64,000 bases of DNA from Gammaproteobacteria bacterium (GTDB taxonomy: Bacteria; Pseudomonadota; Gammaproteobacteria; Steroidobacterales; Steroidobacteraceae): assembly GCA_003164785.1 (NCBI GenBank), contig PLUE01000026.1, forward strand, positions 66,948-130,947, read 5' to 3'. Both the position numbers and the translations under genes were made by a program. Positions 46,638 through 56,800 of this stretch are shown here, piece by piece. Positions within the stretch are counted from its first letter, which is position 1. Each line of letters opens with the position of its first letter. The notes under the pieces are model-generated. The model was not told the origin of the DNA, did no database searches, and saw only the letters and a program-made list of their open reading frames with translations.

Positions 46638-48044
46638 ATGACTCAGCCGGTTCTTGCTAAACAGAGCTTCTTGATCGCGATATTGGCCGGCGTCCAGGCG
46701 ATCATGCCCGCCATCGTGGCGGTGGCATCCTTGTATGCGACCATCGTCCTGTTCGGTGATTCCTTCGACCCGTCCTCGTCCGCGATCGTGATCGTCGCGG
46801 TGCTGTGTCTCGTGCTGGTGCAGCCGCCCCGCGAGGTCAGTTCGCAGATCACCTCGCCGCGGATCTCCGCCGTGGTCGACGTGATTTTCAGGTGGCTGCT
46901 GATTTTGGCGGTGCTGCTGGCCATCGGTTACGTGACGAAATCACCGTTGCAGGTGTATCCGCGCCGGGTGTTCCTGACCTGGGCCGCGACGACGCCGGTG
47001 GCGTTGATCTTCGCTACGCTGGCGATGCAGGAAGTCATGCGCCGCTTCCTGCTGAACGCGTTCGACAGCCGCAGCGCCATCATCGCCGGCTACAACAGCA
47101 GCAGCCTCGAACTCGCGCGGCGCTTGAAGAGCAACCCAGGCATGCGCCTCGAGGTGTCCGGGTTCTTCGATGATCGCAGCAGCGAACGTCTGGGAATGGA
47201 GCCGGACGCCAAACTCATCGGCAGCCTCAGCGATCTCGGAACCTATGTGAAGGAGCACCGGACGGACGTGATCTTCCTGGCTCTGCCGATCCGCCATTTG
47301 AAGCGCGTGATGGATTTGCTGGACGACCTCCGCGACACCACCGCATCCATCTATTTCGTGCCGGACATCTTCGTCTTCGACCTGATCCAGGCACGCTCGG
47401 GGGACATTCACGGCATCCCGGTCGTCGCGATGTGCGAGACGCCGTTTTACGGCTATCGCGGTGTGGCCAAGCGGCTCACCGATATCGGACTGTCCGTCAT
47501 GATTCTATTGATGTTATTGCCGCTCCTGGCGTTGGTCGCCGTGATGGTGAAAACGTCATCGCCCGGTCCGATCATTTTCAAGCAGCGCCGCTATGGGCTC
47601 GACGGACGCGAAATCGCGGTCTACAAGTTTCGAACCATGCGCGTCACGGAAGACGGCGCCCAGATACGCCAGGCGTCGCGCACCGACAACCGCATCACAC
47701 GCGTGGGCGGCCTGTTGCGGCGGACCTCGCTCGACGAGTTGCCGCAGTTGATCAACGTGTTGCAGGGGCGCATGAGCTTGGTCGGCCCGCGGCCGCACGC
47801 GGTCGCGCACAACGAGGAATACCGCAAGCTCATCAAGGGCTACATGGTCCGCCACAAGGTGCTGCCGGGAATCACGGGCCTCGCGCAGGTCAACGGTTGC
47901 CGCGGCGAGACCGCGGAACTGAAGGATATGGAGGCGCGCGTCAATTTCGACCTCGACTACCTGCGCCACTGGTCGCCCATGCTCGACATCAAGATCATTC
48001 TGTTGACCGTCGTGAGGGTCTTTCGGGACGACAAGGCTTATTGA
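46638..48044 (+). CDS. WcaJ-type undecaprenyl-phosphate glucose-1-phosphate transferase
   Basis: 468-residue polyisoprenyl-phosphate hexose-1-phosphate transferase that starts exopolysaccharide repeat assembly on the inner membrane. Four N-terminal helices (~10-135), a cytosolic Rossmann-like segment (SAIIAGYNSSSLELARRLK), a fifth membrane element ~283-307, then the bacterial sugar transferase domain with KQRRYGLDGREIAVYKFRTM, RRTSLDELPQLINVLQG and GPRPHAVAHNEEY. Ends DDKAY, as WcaJ-like proteins do. The remaining polysaccharide genes are not in this window. Confidence 0.92.
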   Translation: MTQPVLAKQSFLIAILAGVQAIMPAIVAVASLYATIVLFGDSFDPSSSAIVIVAVLCLVLVQPPREVSSQITSPRISAVVDVIFRWLLILAVLLAIGYVTKSPLQVYPRRVFLTWAATTPVALIFATLAMQEVMRRFLLNAFDSRSAIIAGYNSSSLELARRLKSNPGMRLEVSGFFDDRSSERLGMEPDAKLIGSLSDLGTYVKEHRTDVIFLALPIRHLKRVMDLLDDLRDTTASIYFVPDIFVFDLIQARSGDIHGIPVVAMCETPFYGYRGVAKRLTDIGLSVMILLMLLPLLALVAVMVKTSSPGPIIFKQRRYGLDGREIAVYKFRTMRVTEDGAQIRQASRTDNRITRVGGLLRRTSLDELPQLINVLQGRMSLVGPRPHAVAHNEEYRKLIKGYMVRHKVLPGITGLAQVNGCRGETAELKDMEARVNFDLDYLRHWSPMLDIKIILLTVVRVFRDDKAY

Positions 48045-48736
48045 CCGGGCGGCGCGGTCATCGCGGCATCGGCTGCCGCAGCGACGCCAGCCGAGACGAA
48101 TTGTTCATGAAACAGATAGCGGCCGGGCGGCATGACCGCGTATCGGCTGAATCGGAGGTCGCGCATCGCGTGAGTTCGGAAAACACCCGTGGATTCGCCC
48201 CAATCCGGCACCTCGATGCGCAGATCATGAAAGTCGAGCCATTCGGTGACCAACGGATATTGGCATTTGTAGAACGCTTCCTTGGCCGAGAACAACAGGG
48301 TCACCGCCGCTGGCCGCTCATCGGCGGCGAGCGACGCCACCCAGGCAAGTTCTTCCTCGCGGCAAATGGTCGACCAGATATCGGGCGTCGGGGCGCCGAC
48401 GCGTTCACTGTCCAGACCCAGGGCGAGGATATCGGTGCGTGCGGCCACGGCCGCCGCACAGAGACCGGTCGTGTGCGTAATGCTACCGACGTAGCCGGCC
48501 GGCCAGAGCGGCTGGCGATCGTCGGCCGCCCGCAGCGCGAACCCATGGACACCGAAATGTGCCAGTGCCGCTCGCGCACAGGCACGCCCTGCAGCAAACT
48601 CTTGAAGTCGTTTAAGCCGTGCGTGGGCCACATAATGAGCCTCGTCGGCAAGTAGCTCAGCGGGATCGCCGGGCTCGCGACTTTCGACGACGACTACAGG
48701 CGCCGGAAAAAGAACGCTTAGTGCGGCCGAGTGCAA
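48038..48736 (-). CDS. 4'-phosphopantetheinyl transferase (EntD/Sfp type)
   Basis: Transfers phosphopantetheine from CoA to serine of carrier domains, here very probably those of the adjacent NRPS/PKS. 232 residues from a TTG codon (48736) for which no ATG alternative exists. Motifs: GRACARAAL, WPAGYVGSITHTTGLCAAAV, LALGLDSERVG and the magnesium/CoA-binding FSAKEAFYKCQYPL. Divergent from the synthetase operon; its 3' end overlaps the WcaJ-type gene by 7 bp on the opposite strand. Dedicated PPTases of this sort are usual in NRPS clusters. Confidence 0.92.
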   Translation of the reverse strand: MHSAALSVLFPAPVVVVESREPGDPAELLADEAHYVAHARLKRLQEFAAGRACARAALAHFGVHGFALRAADDRQPLWPAGYVGSITHTTGLCAAAVAARTDILALGLDSERVGAPTPDIWSTICREEELAWVASLAADERPAAVTLLFSAKEAFYKCQYPLVTEWLDFHDLRIEVPDWGESTGVFRTHAMRDLRFSRYAVMPPGRYLFHEQFVSAGVAAAADAAMTAPPGQ

Positions 48737-48882
48737 GGAAGACTTTGACGGAAACTACGAAATGATCGACACATTATCTATGATCCCGTGTGACTTTAAG
48801 GTCCCAGACTACGCTACTCTTGGGGGCGATCGACGCACCAGCCCCAGGGAAAGGCGGTTCACGTGACTTCGGCGATGCACTT

Positions 48883-50802
48883 ATGATGAAAGTCCAACAT
48901 TCGATCCACTCGACGTTTTCTGCGGTGGCCGCGCGACTGTGGGATCAAACCGCACTCATCGGCGATGATCAACCGGTCACGTATGGCGAACTCGACCGAC
49001 AGTCGGACGGAATTGCCCTTTATCTGCAACGTCATGGCGTTCGCCGTGGCGACCGGGTGGGTCTTTACTCTCAGCGATCGATCGAGGCCGTGGCGGCCAT
49101 GCTGGGCATCCTCAAAGCGGGCGCCGCTTATGTGCCGTTCGATCCATCGTACCCCGCGAATCTTCTCAAATACGTCTACCAGGATTGCTCGCCCTCGTTG
49201 ATGTTGGTGCAAGCATCATTATCCGACGGGACCGTCTTCTGGGAAGAAGCCGTTCATGACCTCGGTCGGGCGCGCGACCCGCTCGAATCGTCCACGGCTC
49301 GGTCATTGCCGGATGTCGGGCCCGAGGACGCCGCCTACCTCATGTACACATCGGGATCCACGGGACATCCGAAGGGCGTGCTCATCCCCCACCGAGGCGT
49401 TGTTCGCCTGGTGATCGATAATCCCTTCGCAACCATGGGCCCGGATCAGGTGCATTTACAGTTGGCTCCCTTGGCCTTCGATGCGTCCACCTTCGAGATC
49501 TGGGGGGCGCTGCTCAATGGGGGCAAGCTGGCAGTCGTGCCGGCACCCCACCCGTCGCTCGACGACGTGGCAGACGCCATTGCCCGCCATGGAGTGACCA
49601 CATTGTGGCTGACGGCAGGCCTGTTCCATCTGATGGTGGACCACCGATTGGACGGATTGACACCGCTGAGACAACTCCTGGCGGGGGGTGACGTCCTGTC
49701 CCCGTCGCATATCGCGAAGGCTCAACAGGCATTGCCCGATTGCCAGTTCATCAACGGCTATGGGCCCACGGAGAACACGACGTTCACGTGTTGCTACCGG
49801 ATTCCGCGCGGTCCGGCCACCGGCTCGATTCCGATCGGAATGCCGATCGCTCACACCCAGGTCTACGTCATGAACGAGGCGCAGCAGGTGGTGGCGGACG
49901 GCCAGGAAGGCGAACTGTACGCGGGCGGCGAGGGTCTGGCGCTGGGCTATTGGAATCGGCCCGACCTGACCGCCGAGCGCTTCGTGGCGGACCTTAACGA
50001 TCCAGGCGGCCGGGCAAAGCTGTACCGCACCGGCGATCGCGTGCGTCGGCGCAGCGACGGCAATATCGAATTCCTCGGAAGAGTCGATCGGCAGGTCAAG
50101 ATCAACGGCAAGCGCGTCGAGTTGGATGAAATCGAGGCCTGTCTGCGCCGCAATCCGCTGATCGAGGACGCCGCGGTGACCTCCCCTGCCGGACAACCCG
50201 GCGAGCGGCGCATCCATGCCTACGTGAAATTACACACGCATGTCCCGCCGACCCCCGGGGTGACCGACATCGAGGCAGGTCAGTCCATCCGGGCGTTCCT
50301 CAAGCAAGAACTGCCGGATTACATGGTTCCCGCCACGGTCACGGTCATGGATGCCCTGCCTTTGTCGCCGACCGGCAAGGTCGACCGCTCGAAACTGATC
50401 CCTCCGCAAACCGCTGCCGCTGCCGCGCCGCAGGTCGCGGCCGGAAATGAGATCGAAGCCGCGCTGCTGACGATATGGCGCCAGATTCTCGGCACGAATT
50501 CGGTGGGCGTCGACGATAACTTTTTCGATTTGGGCGGCACGTCGCTTCAACTCATCGCCGTGCACGCGACAATCAGCGCCTCTATGAAAATCGCCGTGAC
50601 GGTCGTCGATCTGTTTGAATATCCACGTATCAGCGCCCTTGCCGCACGCCTGGCGGACCTCGGAGGCGTGGGGGCGACGCATCCCGGTCGCACCGCGCCA
50701 ACGGCCGTGAGCGGCGCAGCGATCAGCGCGGAGGAACGCGCCCGGCGGCAGCAGGCCGCTCTGGCCCGCGCACGCGCCAATCCGAGGCGAAACGTACGAT
50801 GA
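48883..50802 (+). CDS. NRPS loading module: adenylation-carrier (A-T), predicted valine
   Basis: Starter enzyme of the assembly line. ATG at 48883 (MMKVQHSIHSTF) begins the A domain directly; a GTG at 48790 would add 31 residues without domain likeness. About 639 residues: A domain ~1-525 with A3 YTSGSTGHPKG (155-165), A4 FDASTFEIWG, A5 INGYGPTENT, A7 YRTGDRV, A8 GRVDRQVKINGKRVEL and A10 LPLSPTGKVDR; then a carrier domain with FFDLGGTSLQL (Ser ~547). There is no condensation domain. The ten specificity residues read by eye are D-A-F-W-L-G-G-T-F-K, one off the classical valine code DAFWIGGTFK. A C-terminal basic tail may dock to the PKS. Stop overlaps the next start (ATGA). Confidence 0.9.
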   Translation: MMKVQHSIHSTFSAVAARLWDQTALIGDDQPVTYGELDRQSDGIALYLQRHGVRRGDRVGLYSQRSIEAVAAMLGILKAGAAYVPFDPSYPANLLKYVYQDCSPSLMLVQASLSDGTVFWEEAVHDLGRARDPLESSTARSLPDVGPEDAAYLMYTSGSTGHPKGVLIPHRGVVRLVIDNPFATMGPDQVHLQLAPLAFDASTFEIWGALLNGGKLAVVPAPHPSLDDVADAIARHGVTTLWLTAGLFHLMVDHRLDGLTPLRQLLAGGDVLSPSHIAKAQQALPDCQFINGYGPTENTTFTCCYRIPRGPATGSIPIGMPIAHTQVYVMNEAQQVVADGQEGELYAGGEGLALGYWNRPDLTAERFVADLNDPGGRAKLYRTGDRVRRRSDGNIEFLGRVDRQVKINGKRVELDEIEACLRRNPLIEDAAVTSPAGQPGERRIHAYVKLHTHVPPTPGVTDIEAGQSIRAFLKQELPDYMVPATVTVMDALPLSPTGKVDRSKLIPPQTAAAAAPQVAAGNEIEAALLTIWRQILGTNSVGVDDNFFDLGGTSLQLIAVHATISASMKIAVTVVDLFEYPRISALAARLADLGGVGATHPGRTAPTAVSGAAISAEERARRQQAALARARANPRRNVR

Positions 50803-53800
50803 GCGCCATGGACGACCAAGATCGACCGAACGAGGAGCAACCGAACGAGATCCCAGGTGCGGTCGCGATCATCGGCATGGCGGGCCGATGGCCCGGGGCA
50901 GCGTCGGTGGGCGAATTTTGGCGCAACCTCGTCGGCGGGGTGGAGTCGATCACACGCTTCACTGACGCCGAGCTCGAGGACAACTTCGGTCCCGAGGACC
51001 GCGCCGCGGCCAATTTCGTCAGAGCGCGACCGATCATCAAGGACGTCGATCAATTCGACGCGGAATTCTTTGGCATGTATGCCAAAGAAGCCGAACTGAC
51101 GGACCCGCAACATCGGCTATTTCTGGAATGCTCCTGGCAGGCGCTGGAAGACGCCGGCTATGACCCGGGCGCGTATAACGGTGCCATCGGGGTGTTCGCC
51201 GGCTGCAGCATCAACACCTATTTTCTCAACAACGTACTCGGTCAACGGCGGACCGCCGAGGACTTCGTCAGCAACTATCAGGTGGGTCATTACCCGATGC
51301 TGCTGGGCGCCGGTTATGATTTCCTCTCGACCCGCGTATCCTACAAGCTGGACCTGCGGGGTCCGAGCTTTATGATGTCGACGGCCTGCTCGACCTCGCT
51401 GCTGGCGGTGGCTCAGGCCTGTCAAAGTTTGCTGCTATACCAGTCGGACATGGCGCTCGCGGGCGGCGTGTCGGTCACGTTTCCGCAAAAGCGCGGTTAC
51501 CAACACCTCGAGGGAGGCATGGTGTCCGCCGATGGGACGTGCCGCCCCTTCGACGCCGAGGCCACCGGCACGATTTTCGGAGACGGCGCCGGTGTCGTCG
51601 TCTTGAAAAGACTCGAGGACGCGCTGGCGGATGGCGATCACATTTATGCGGTGGTTCGCGGCTCCGGCATCAACAATGATGGCGCATCGAAGGTAGGCTT
51701 CACCGCCCCCAGTGTCACGGGCCAGGCGGCCGTGATCGAAATGGCGCACGCCGGCGCCGGCGTCGAGCCACGTTCGATCAGCTATGTGGAATGTCATGGG
51801 ACGGCCACGCCGCTGGGGGATCCCATCGAGGTCGCGGGCTTGACCAAGGCGTTCGCCGCCGGCACCGACGATCTGCAATTCTGTGCACTGGGTTCGGTGA
51901 AGGGAAACGTGGGTCACTTGGACGCCGCCGCCGGAATCACCGGGCTCATCAAGACCGCCCTGTCGTTGCAGCACCGCATGTTGCCGCCGTCGCTCCACTA
52001 CAAACGCGCCAACCCGCAGATCGATTTCGCCAAGACGCCGTTCTTCGTCAATGCGTCGCTGACGCCGTGGCCGGCCGCGGTGACCCCGCGGCGCGCAGGC
52101 GTCAGTGCCTTCGGCGTGGGTGGCACCAACGTGCACCTGGTCCTCGAGGAGTCGCCGGATCTCGCCAAGGCTCCAGACTCCTCGACCGGCTCGATCGCGC
52201 CCTCGCAATTGCTGGTGCTGTCGGCACGCAGCGCCGCGGCGCTCGATGCCTCCCGGCAGCGCCTTGCGGCGCATCTGACCGAACATCCCATGCCGCTCGC
52301 GGATGTCGCGTATTCGCTTCAAGTGGGACGCCGTGCGTTCGATCATCGTTTGAGCATCGTCGCCCGTGATGTTGACGATGCAGCGCAAAAACTCGGCAAA
52401 GCGGGTGCACCCGTCGCCGACCTGGGGCGCATCAAGCGCGGCGAAATCGTCTTCATGTTTCCCGGCCAGGGTGCGCAGTATCCCGGCATGGGGCGGGATC
52501 TGTTCGAACGCGAGCCTGTGTTTCGGGCCGGCATCGAGCGCTGCGCCGCGATCCTGAAGCCCTTGATGGTCGACGCTCTGGTGGATCTGCTATATCCGGC
52601 GGATCGGTCGCCGGAGGCGAACGCGCGCCTCATGATGACGGTCGCCGCGCAGCCGGCGATTTTCAGCGTCGAATATGCCCTGGCGAGCCTGTGGATGAGT
52701 TGGGGCATCCAACCCACTGCCATGATCGGCCACAGCATCGGCGAGTTCGTCTGCGCGGTGCTTGCCGGCGTGATGTCCCTGGAAGACGCGCTCGCCGTCG
52801 TGGCGGCGCGCGGTCGCTTGATGCAGTCGCTGCCCGGCGGCGGCATGCTCGCCGTGCGTCTGCCGGAAGCCGAGCTGAGTCTCCTGCTCGATTCCGCGCT
52901 CAGCCTCGCCGCCATCAACGGGCCCGCGTTGTGCGTCGTGGCCGGCCCATTCGATGCCGTGAATGCGCTCGAACAGAAGCTCACGGCCAGCGGCGTCGTG
53001 ACGCGGCGGCTGCACACCTCTCATGCCTTTCATTCGGCCATGGTCGAGCCGGTCATCGAACCGCTGCACGAGCAGCTGCGCGCCATCGTCCTGTCGACTC
53101 CGCGGATTCCCTATGTGTCCTGCGTGACCGGCGACTGGGTCCGGCCGGACCAGGCCATGTCCGCCGGGTATTGGGCCCGGCACGCACGCGAACCCGTGCG
53201 CTTCGCCGACGGCATCGCCAAAGTCAGCGCATCCGACGCAGCCATCTTGCTGGAGGTCGGACCGGGCGCTGCTCTATCGACGCTGGCGACGCAGGCCACG
53301 CGAGCCCGTGGCGTACCGGTCGTGACCTCGATGCAGGACTCGAGCCGCGAGCGTGACGACCGCGATTGTCTGCTGGACGCCCTGGGCCGGCTGTGGACCC
53401 GTGGCGTGACGCCGAATTGGTCCGCGACTCATGATGGAAGGCGGGCGCGCGTGTCGCTGCCGACGTATCCGTTCGAACGCAGTCGCCATTGGATCGATGC
53501 ACCGAAGATCAATCGGGAAACGCCCGCCGTGCCGATGGCCGGGGCGTCCGTGACGACACCACCTCAACTTACCATGCAGGATGAGAGCGCGATGACCCAG
53601 ATTCCCGCGAATGACCGAATCACGGAAATCAGCACGGCGATTGCCGCCATCTTCGAAGAGCTGTCGGGCGAAAGGCCGGCCGCCACCGACACGCACACGA
53701 CTTTCCTCGAGATGGGCTACGACTCGTTGTTTTTGACCCAGGTGGCTCAGAAGATCCAGAGTCAGATGAAGGTGAAGGTCACGTTCAGGCAGCTGCTCGG

Positions 53801-56800
53801 AGAATTGTCGACCGTACCCGCGCTCGCGGGCTTCTTGGCGGAGAAACTTCCTGCGTCGGCGGCGCCCAGGGCTGCGCCCGCCGCCGCGGCCGTGGCCCCC
53901 GTGCTCGCGCATCCGGCCCCCGCGGCGATCGTCGGTCAGCCTGGCGTGGAAGCCCTGTTCCGCGATCAGTTGCAGGCCATGTCGCAGCTCCTGAATCGTC
54001 AGTTCGAAGTGCTTCAGGGTCTCGGTGGCCAGCCTGTGGCGATAACTCCGCCGGTCGGCGCCGCGCCGGCCACTCTGCCGGCAGCACTGCCGGCGGCCAG
54101 TGCAGCGCGAGCCGCCGGTGCCGCTTCGACGACGTCCGCTCCGGTGACGTCCGCTCCGGCGGCCGGTTCGAGCCCTGACGCAGCACCCTCGCGCTTCGCG
54201 GTGTTCATGCAAGGGAAAGGCAATACTGACAACCACGTGACGCCGGAGCAACGTCGGCACATCGATGCGCTCATCGAGCGATACACCAAGAAAACCCAGG
54301 GGTCCAAGAACTACACCCAGGCGCATCGGTCGGTTCTCGCCGATCCGCGCGCCGCCGCCGGTTTTCGTACCGAGTGGAAAGAGATGGTGTACCCCATCGT
54401 CAACACGACCTCGGCCGGGTCGAAAATCTACGACGTCGACGGCAACGAGTACATCGACATTCTGAACGGCTTCGGCCAGACCGCCTTCGGCCATGCGCCG
54501 CCGTTCGTCACCGCCGCGCTCAAGGCGCAGCTCGATCGCGGTTTCGCCATCGGCCCTCAGGCCGACATGGCGGGCCAGGTCGCCGAGCTGTTCTGCGAAC
54601 TCACCGGCAACGACCGCATGACGTTCTGCAACACCGGTTCGGAAGCCGTCATGGCGGCCATGCGCCTGGCGCGTACGGTGACCGGTCGGGAAAAGATCGT
54701 GATTTTCAACGGTGACTATCACGGTCAATTCGACGAGGTTCTGGTCAAGGGTGTGCAGCGCAGCGGTGCGGAGCCTCGCTCGCAGCCCGTCGCCCCCGGC
54801 ATTCCGGCCACCCAGGTCGCCAACATGATCGTGCTCGACTATGGCACGCCGCAGTCCCTGCAATGGATCCGCGACAATGCCGAGGATCTCGCTGCTGTGA
54901 TCGTGGAGCCGGTGCAAAGCCGTCATCCGCACACGCGGCCTTTCGAGTTCTTGCGCGAGGTCCGCAAGATTACCGAGGCGTCGGGCACTGCCTTCGTGAT
55001 GGACGAGGTGGTCACCGGATTTCGCGTTCACGCTGGCGGCATGCAGGCGGTTCTCGGCATTCGCGCCGACCTCGCCACGTACGGCAAAGTCGTCGGCGGC
55101 GGAATGCCGATCGGCGTTCTCGCGGGCAACCGGAAATTCATGGACGCGCTGGACGGCGGCCAATGGGCCTTCGGCGACGACTCGTTTCCCGAAGTCGGCG
55201 TCACCTTCTTCGCCGGCACGTTCGTGCGCCATCCCCTGGTGCTGGCTTCCATGTGGTCGGTGCTCAACCACATCAAGGATACCGGCCCATCGCTGCAGGA
55301 AAACCTCGCACAGAAAACCGCGGTATTGGTGGGCCGCCTGACCGACTTGTTTGAAAGCCACGGCGTGGCCACCAAGATCGAGAGTTACTCGAGTTGGTTC
55401 TACTTCCACTTTCACAACGAGCATCCGTTGGCGCCGCTGTTCTACTACCATATGCGCGAGCGCGGCATTCACATCCAGGAAAGCTTCCCGTGCTTCATGA
55501 CCACGGCGCATTCGGACAGCGACTTCGAGAAGATCTACCGCGCTTTCGAGCAAAGTCTCGAGGCGTTGCAGTCGGTGGGCATCCTCGGCACCGGGCGATC
55601 CGCCATGGCCGCACAGGCCGGACACGTGCCCGCGGACGCCTCCGGTACCGACGTGCCCCTGACCGAGAGTCAGCTCGAGATATGGCTGTCGGCGCAACTC
55701 GGTGACGATGCGTCCTGCGCGTTCAATGAATCGGTCAGCCTGCGGATGCATGGACGCCTGAACGCCGACGCACTACAGAAGTCCCTGGACCTCATCTTCG
55801 CTCGCCACGACGCGCTGCGCGCCACGTTCAGCCCGACGGGCGAAGCGATGCACATGTCGGCCACGAAGCCGTTCGACTACGCGCTCGTCGATCTTTCCAA
55901 CCGATCGCCCGCCGAAGCCGAGATCGTGTTCTCGGAACTGCTGGATGCGGACGCGCGCTCCGCGTTCGACCTGGTCGCGGGACCCTGTGTGCGCGGCACC
56001 CTCGTCCGGCTGGCGGGTGACACGCATGCATTCGTCCTCACCGCGCATCACATCATCTGCGACGGCTGGTCGATCAACGTCATCGTCAATGAACTCGCCG
56101 ACATTTACGGCGCCTTGTGCCGTGGGGAAAGCCCCGAACTGCCCGCCGCGCTGCAGTACAGCGAATATGCCCGCATGCAGGCCAACCGCGACGGCAACGA
56201 ATTGGCCAAGGTCGAGGCGTTTTGGCTGGGGGAATTCGCCGTCGCGCCGGCGCCGCTGGAATTGCCGACCGACCGTCCGCGTCCGACGGTGAAATCCTTC
56301 AATGGCGCGAGCCTCTGCCGTCGCATCGACGCGAAGCTGTATCAGGCCGTCAAAAAGGCCGGCGCGCGCCAGGGCAGTACGCTGTTCGTCACGCTCCTGG
56401 CGGCGTGCCAGGCGCTCATGGGCCGTCTTGCGGATCAGGCCGAAGTGGTGGTCGGCGTTCCCACCGCCGGTCAATCGCTTCTCGAGGATCAGATACTCGT
56501 GGGCCATTGCGTCAACTTCCTGCCGATTCGCGGCGCTTGGACGCGCGACACGACGGTGTCGGATTACTTGTCCGCCACCGCGAAGCGTGTCCTCGATGCC
56601 TACGAGCATCAGGACTACACCTTCGGAACGCTGGTTCGCAAATTGAACACGGCGCGCGAACCGGGGCGCCTGCCGCTCGCCGAGGTTCAGTTCAATCTCG
56701 AGCGCCTTGCGGACCGCATCGATCTGCCCGGCATGACCATGAACGTGTCGCCCAACGCGAAGGCCTTCGTGAACTTCGATCTGTTCCTGAACGTGATCGA

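Noticed and set aside
53274-55751. 825-codon minus-strand frame inside the PKS-NRPS gene
   Set aside because: Shadow of the + strand megasynthase; no family pattern.
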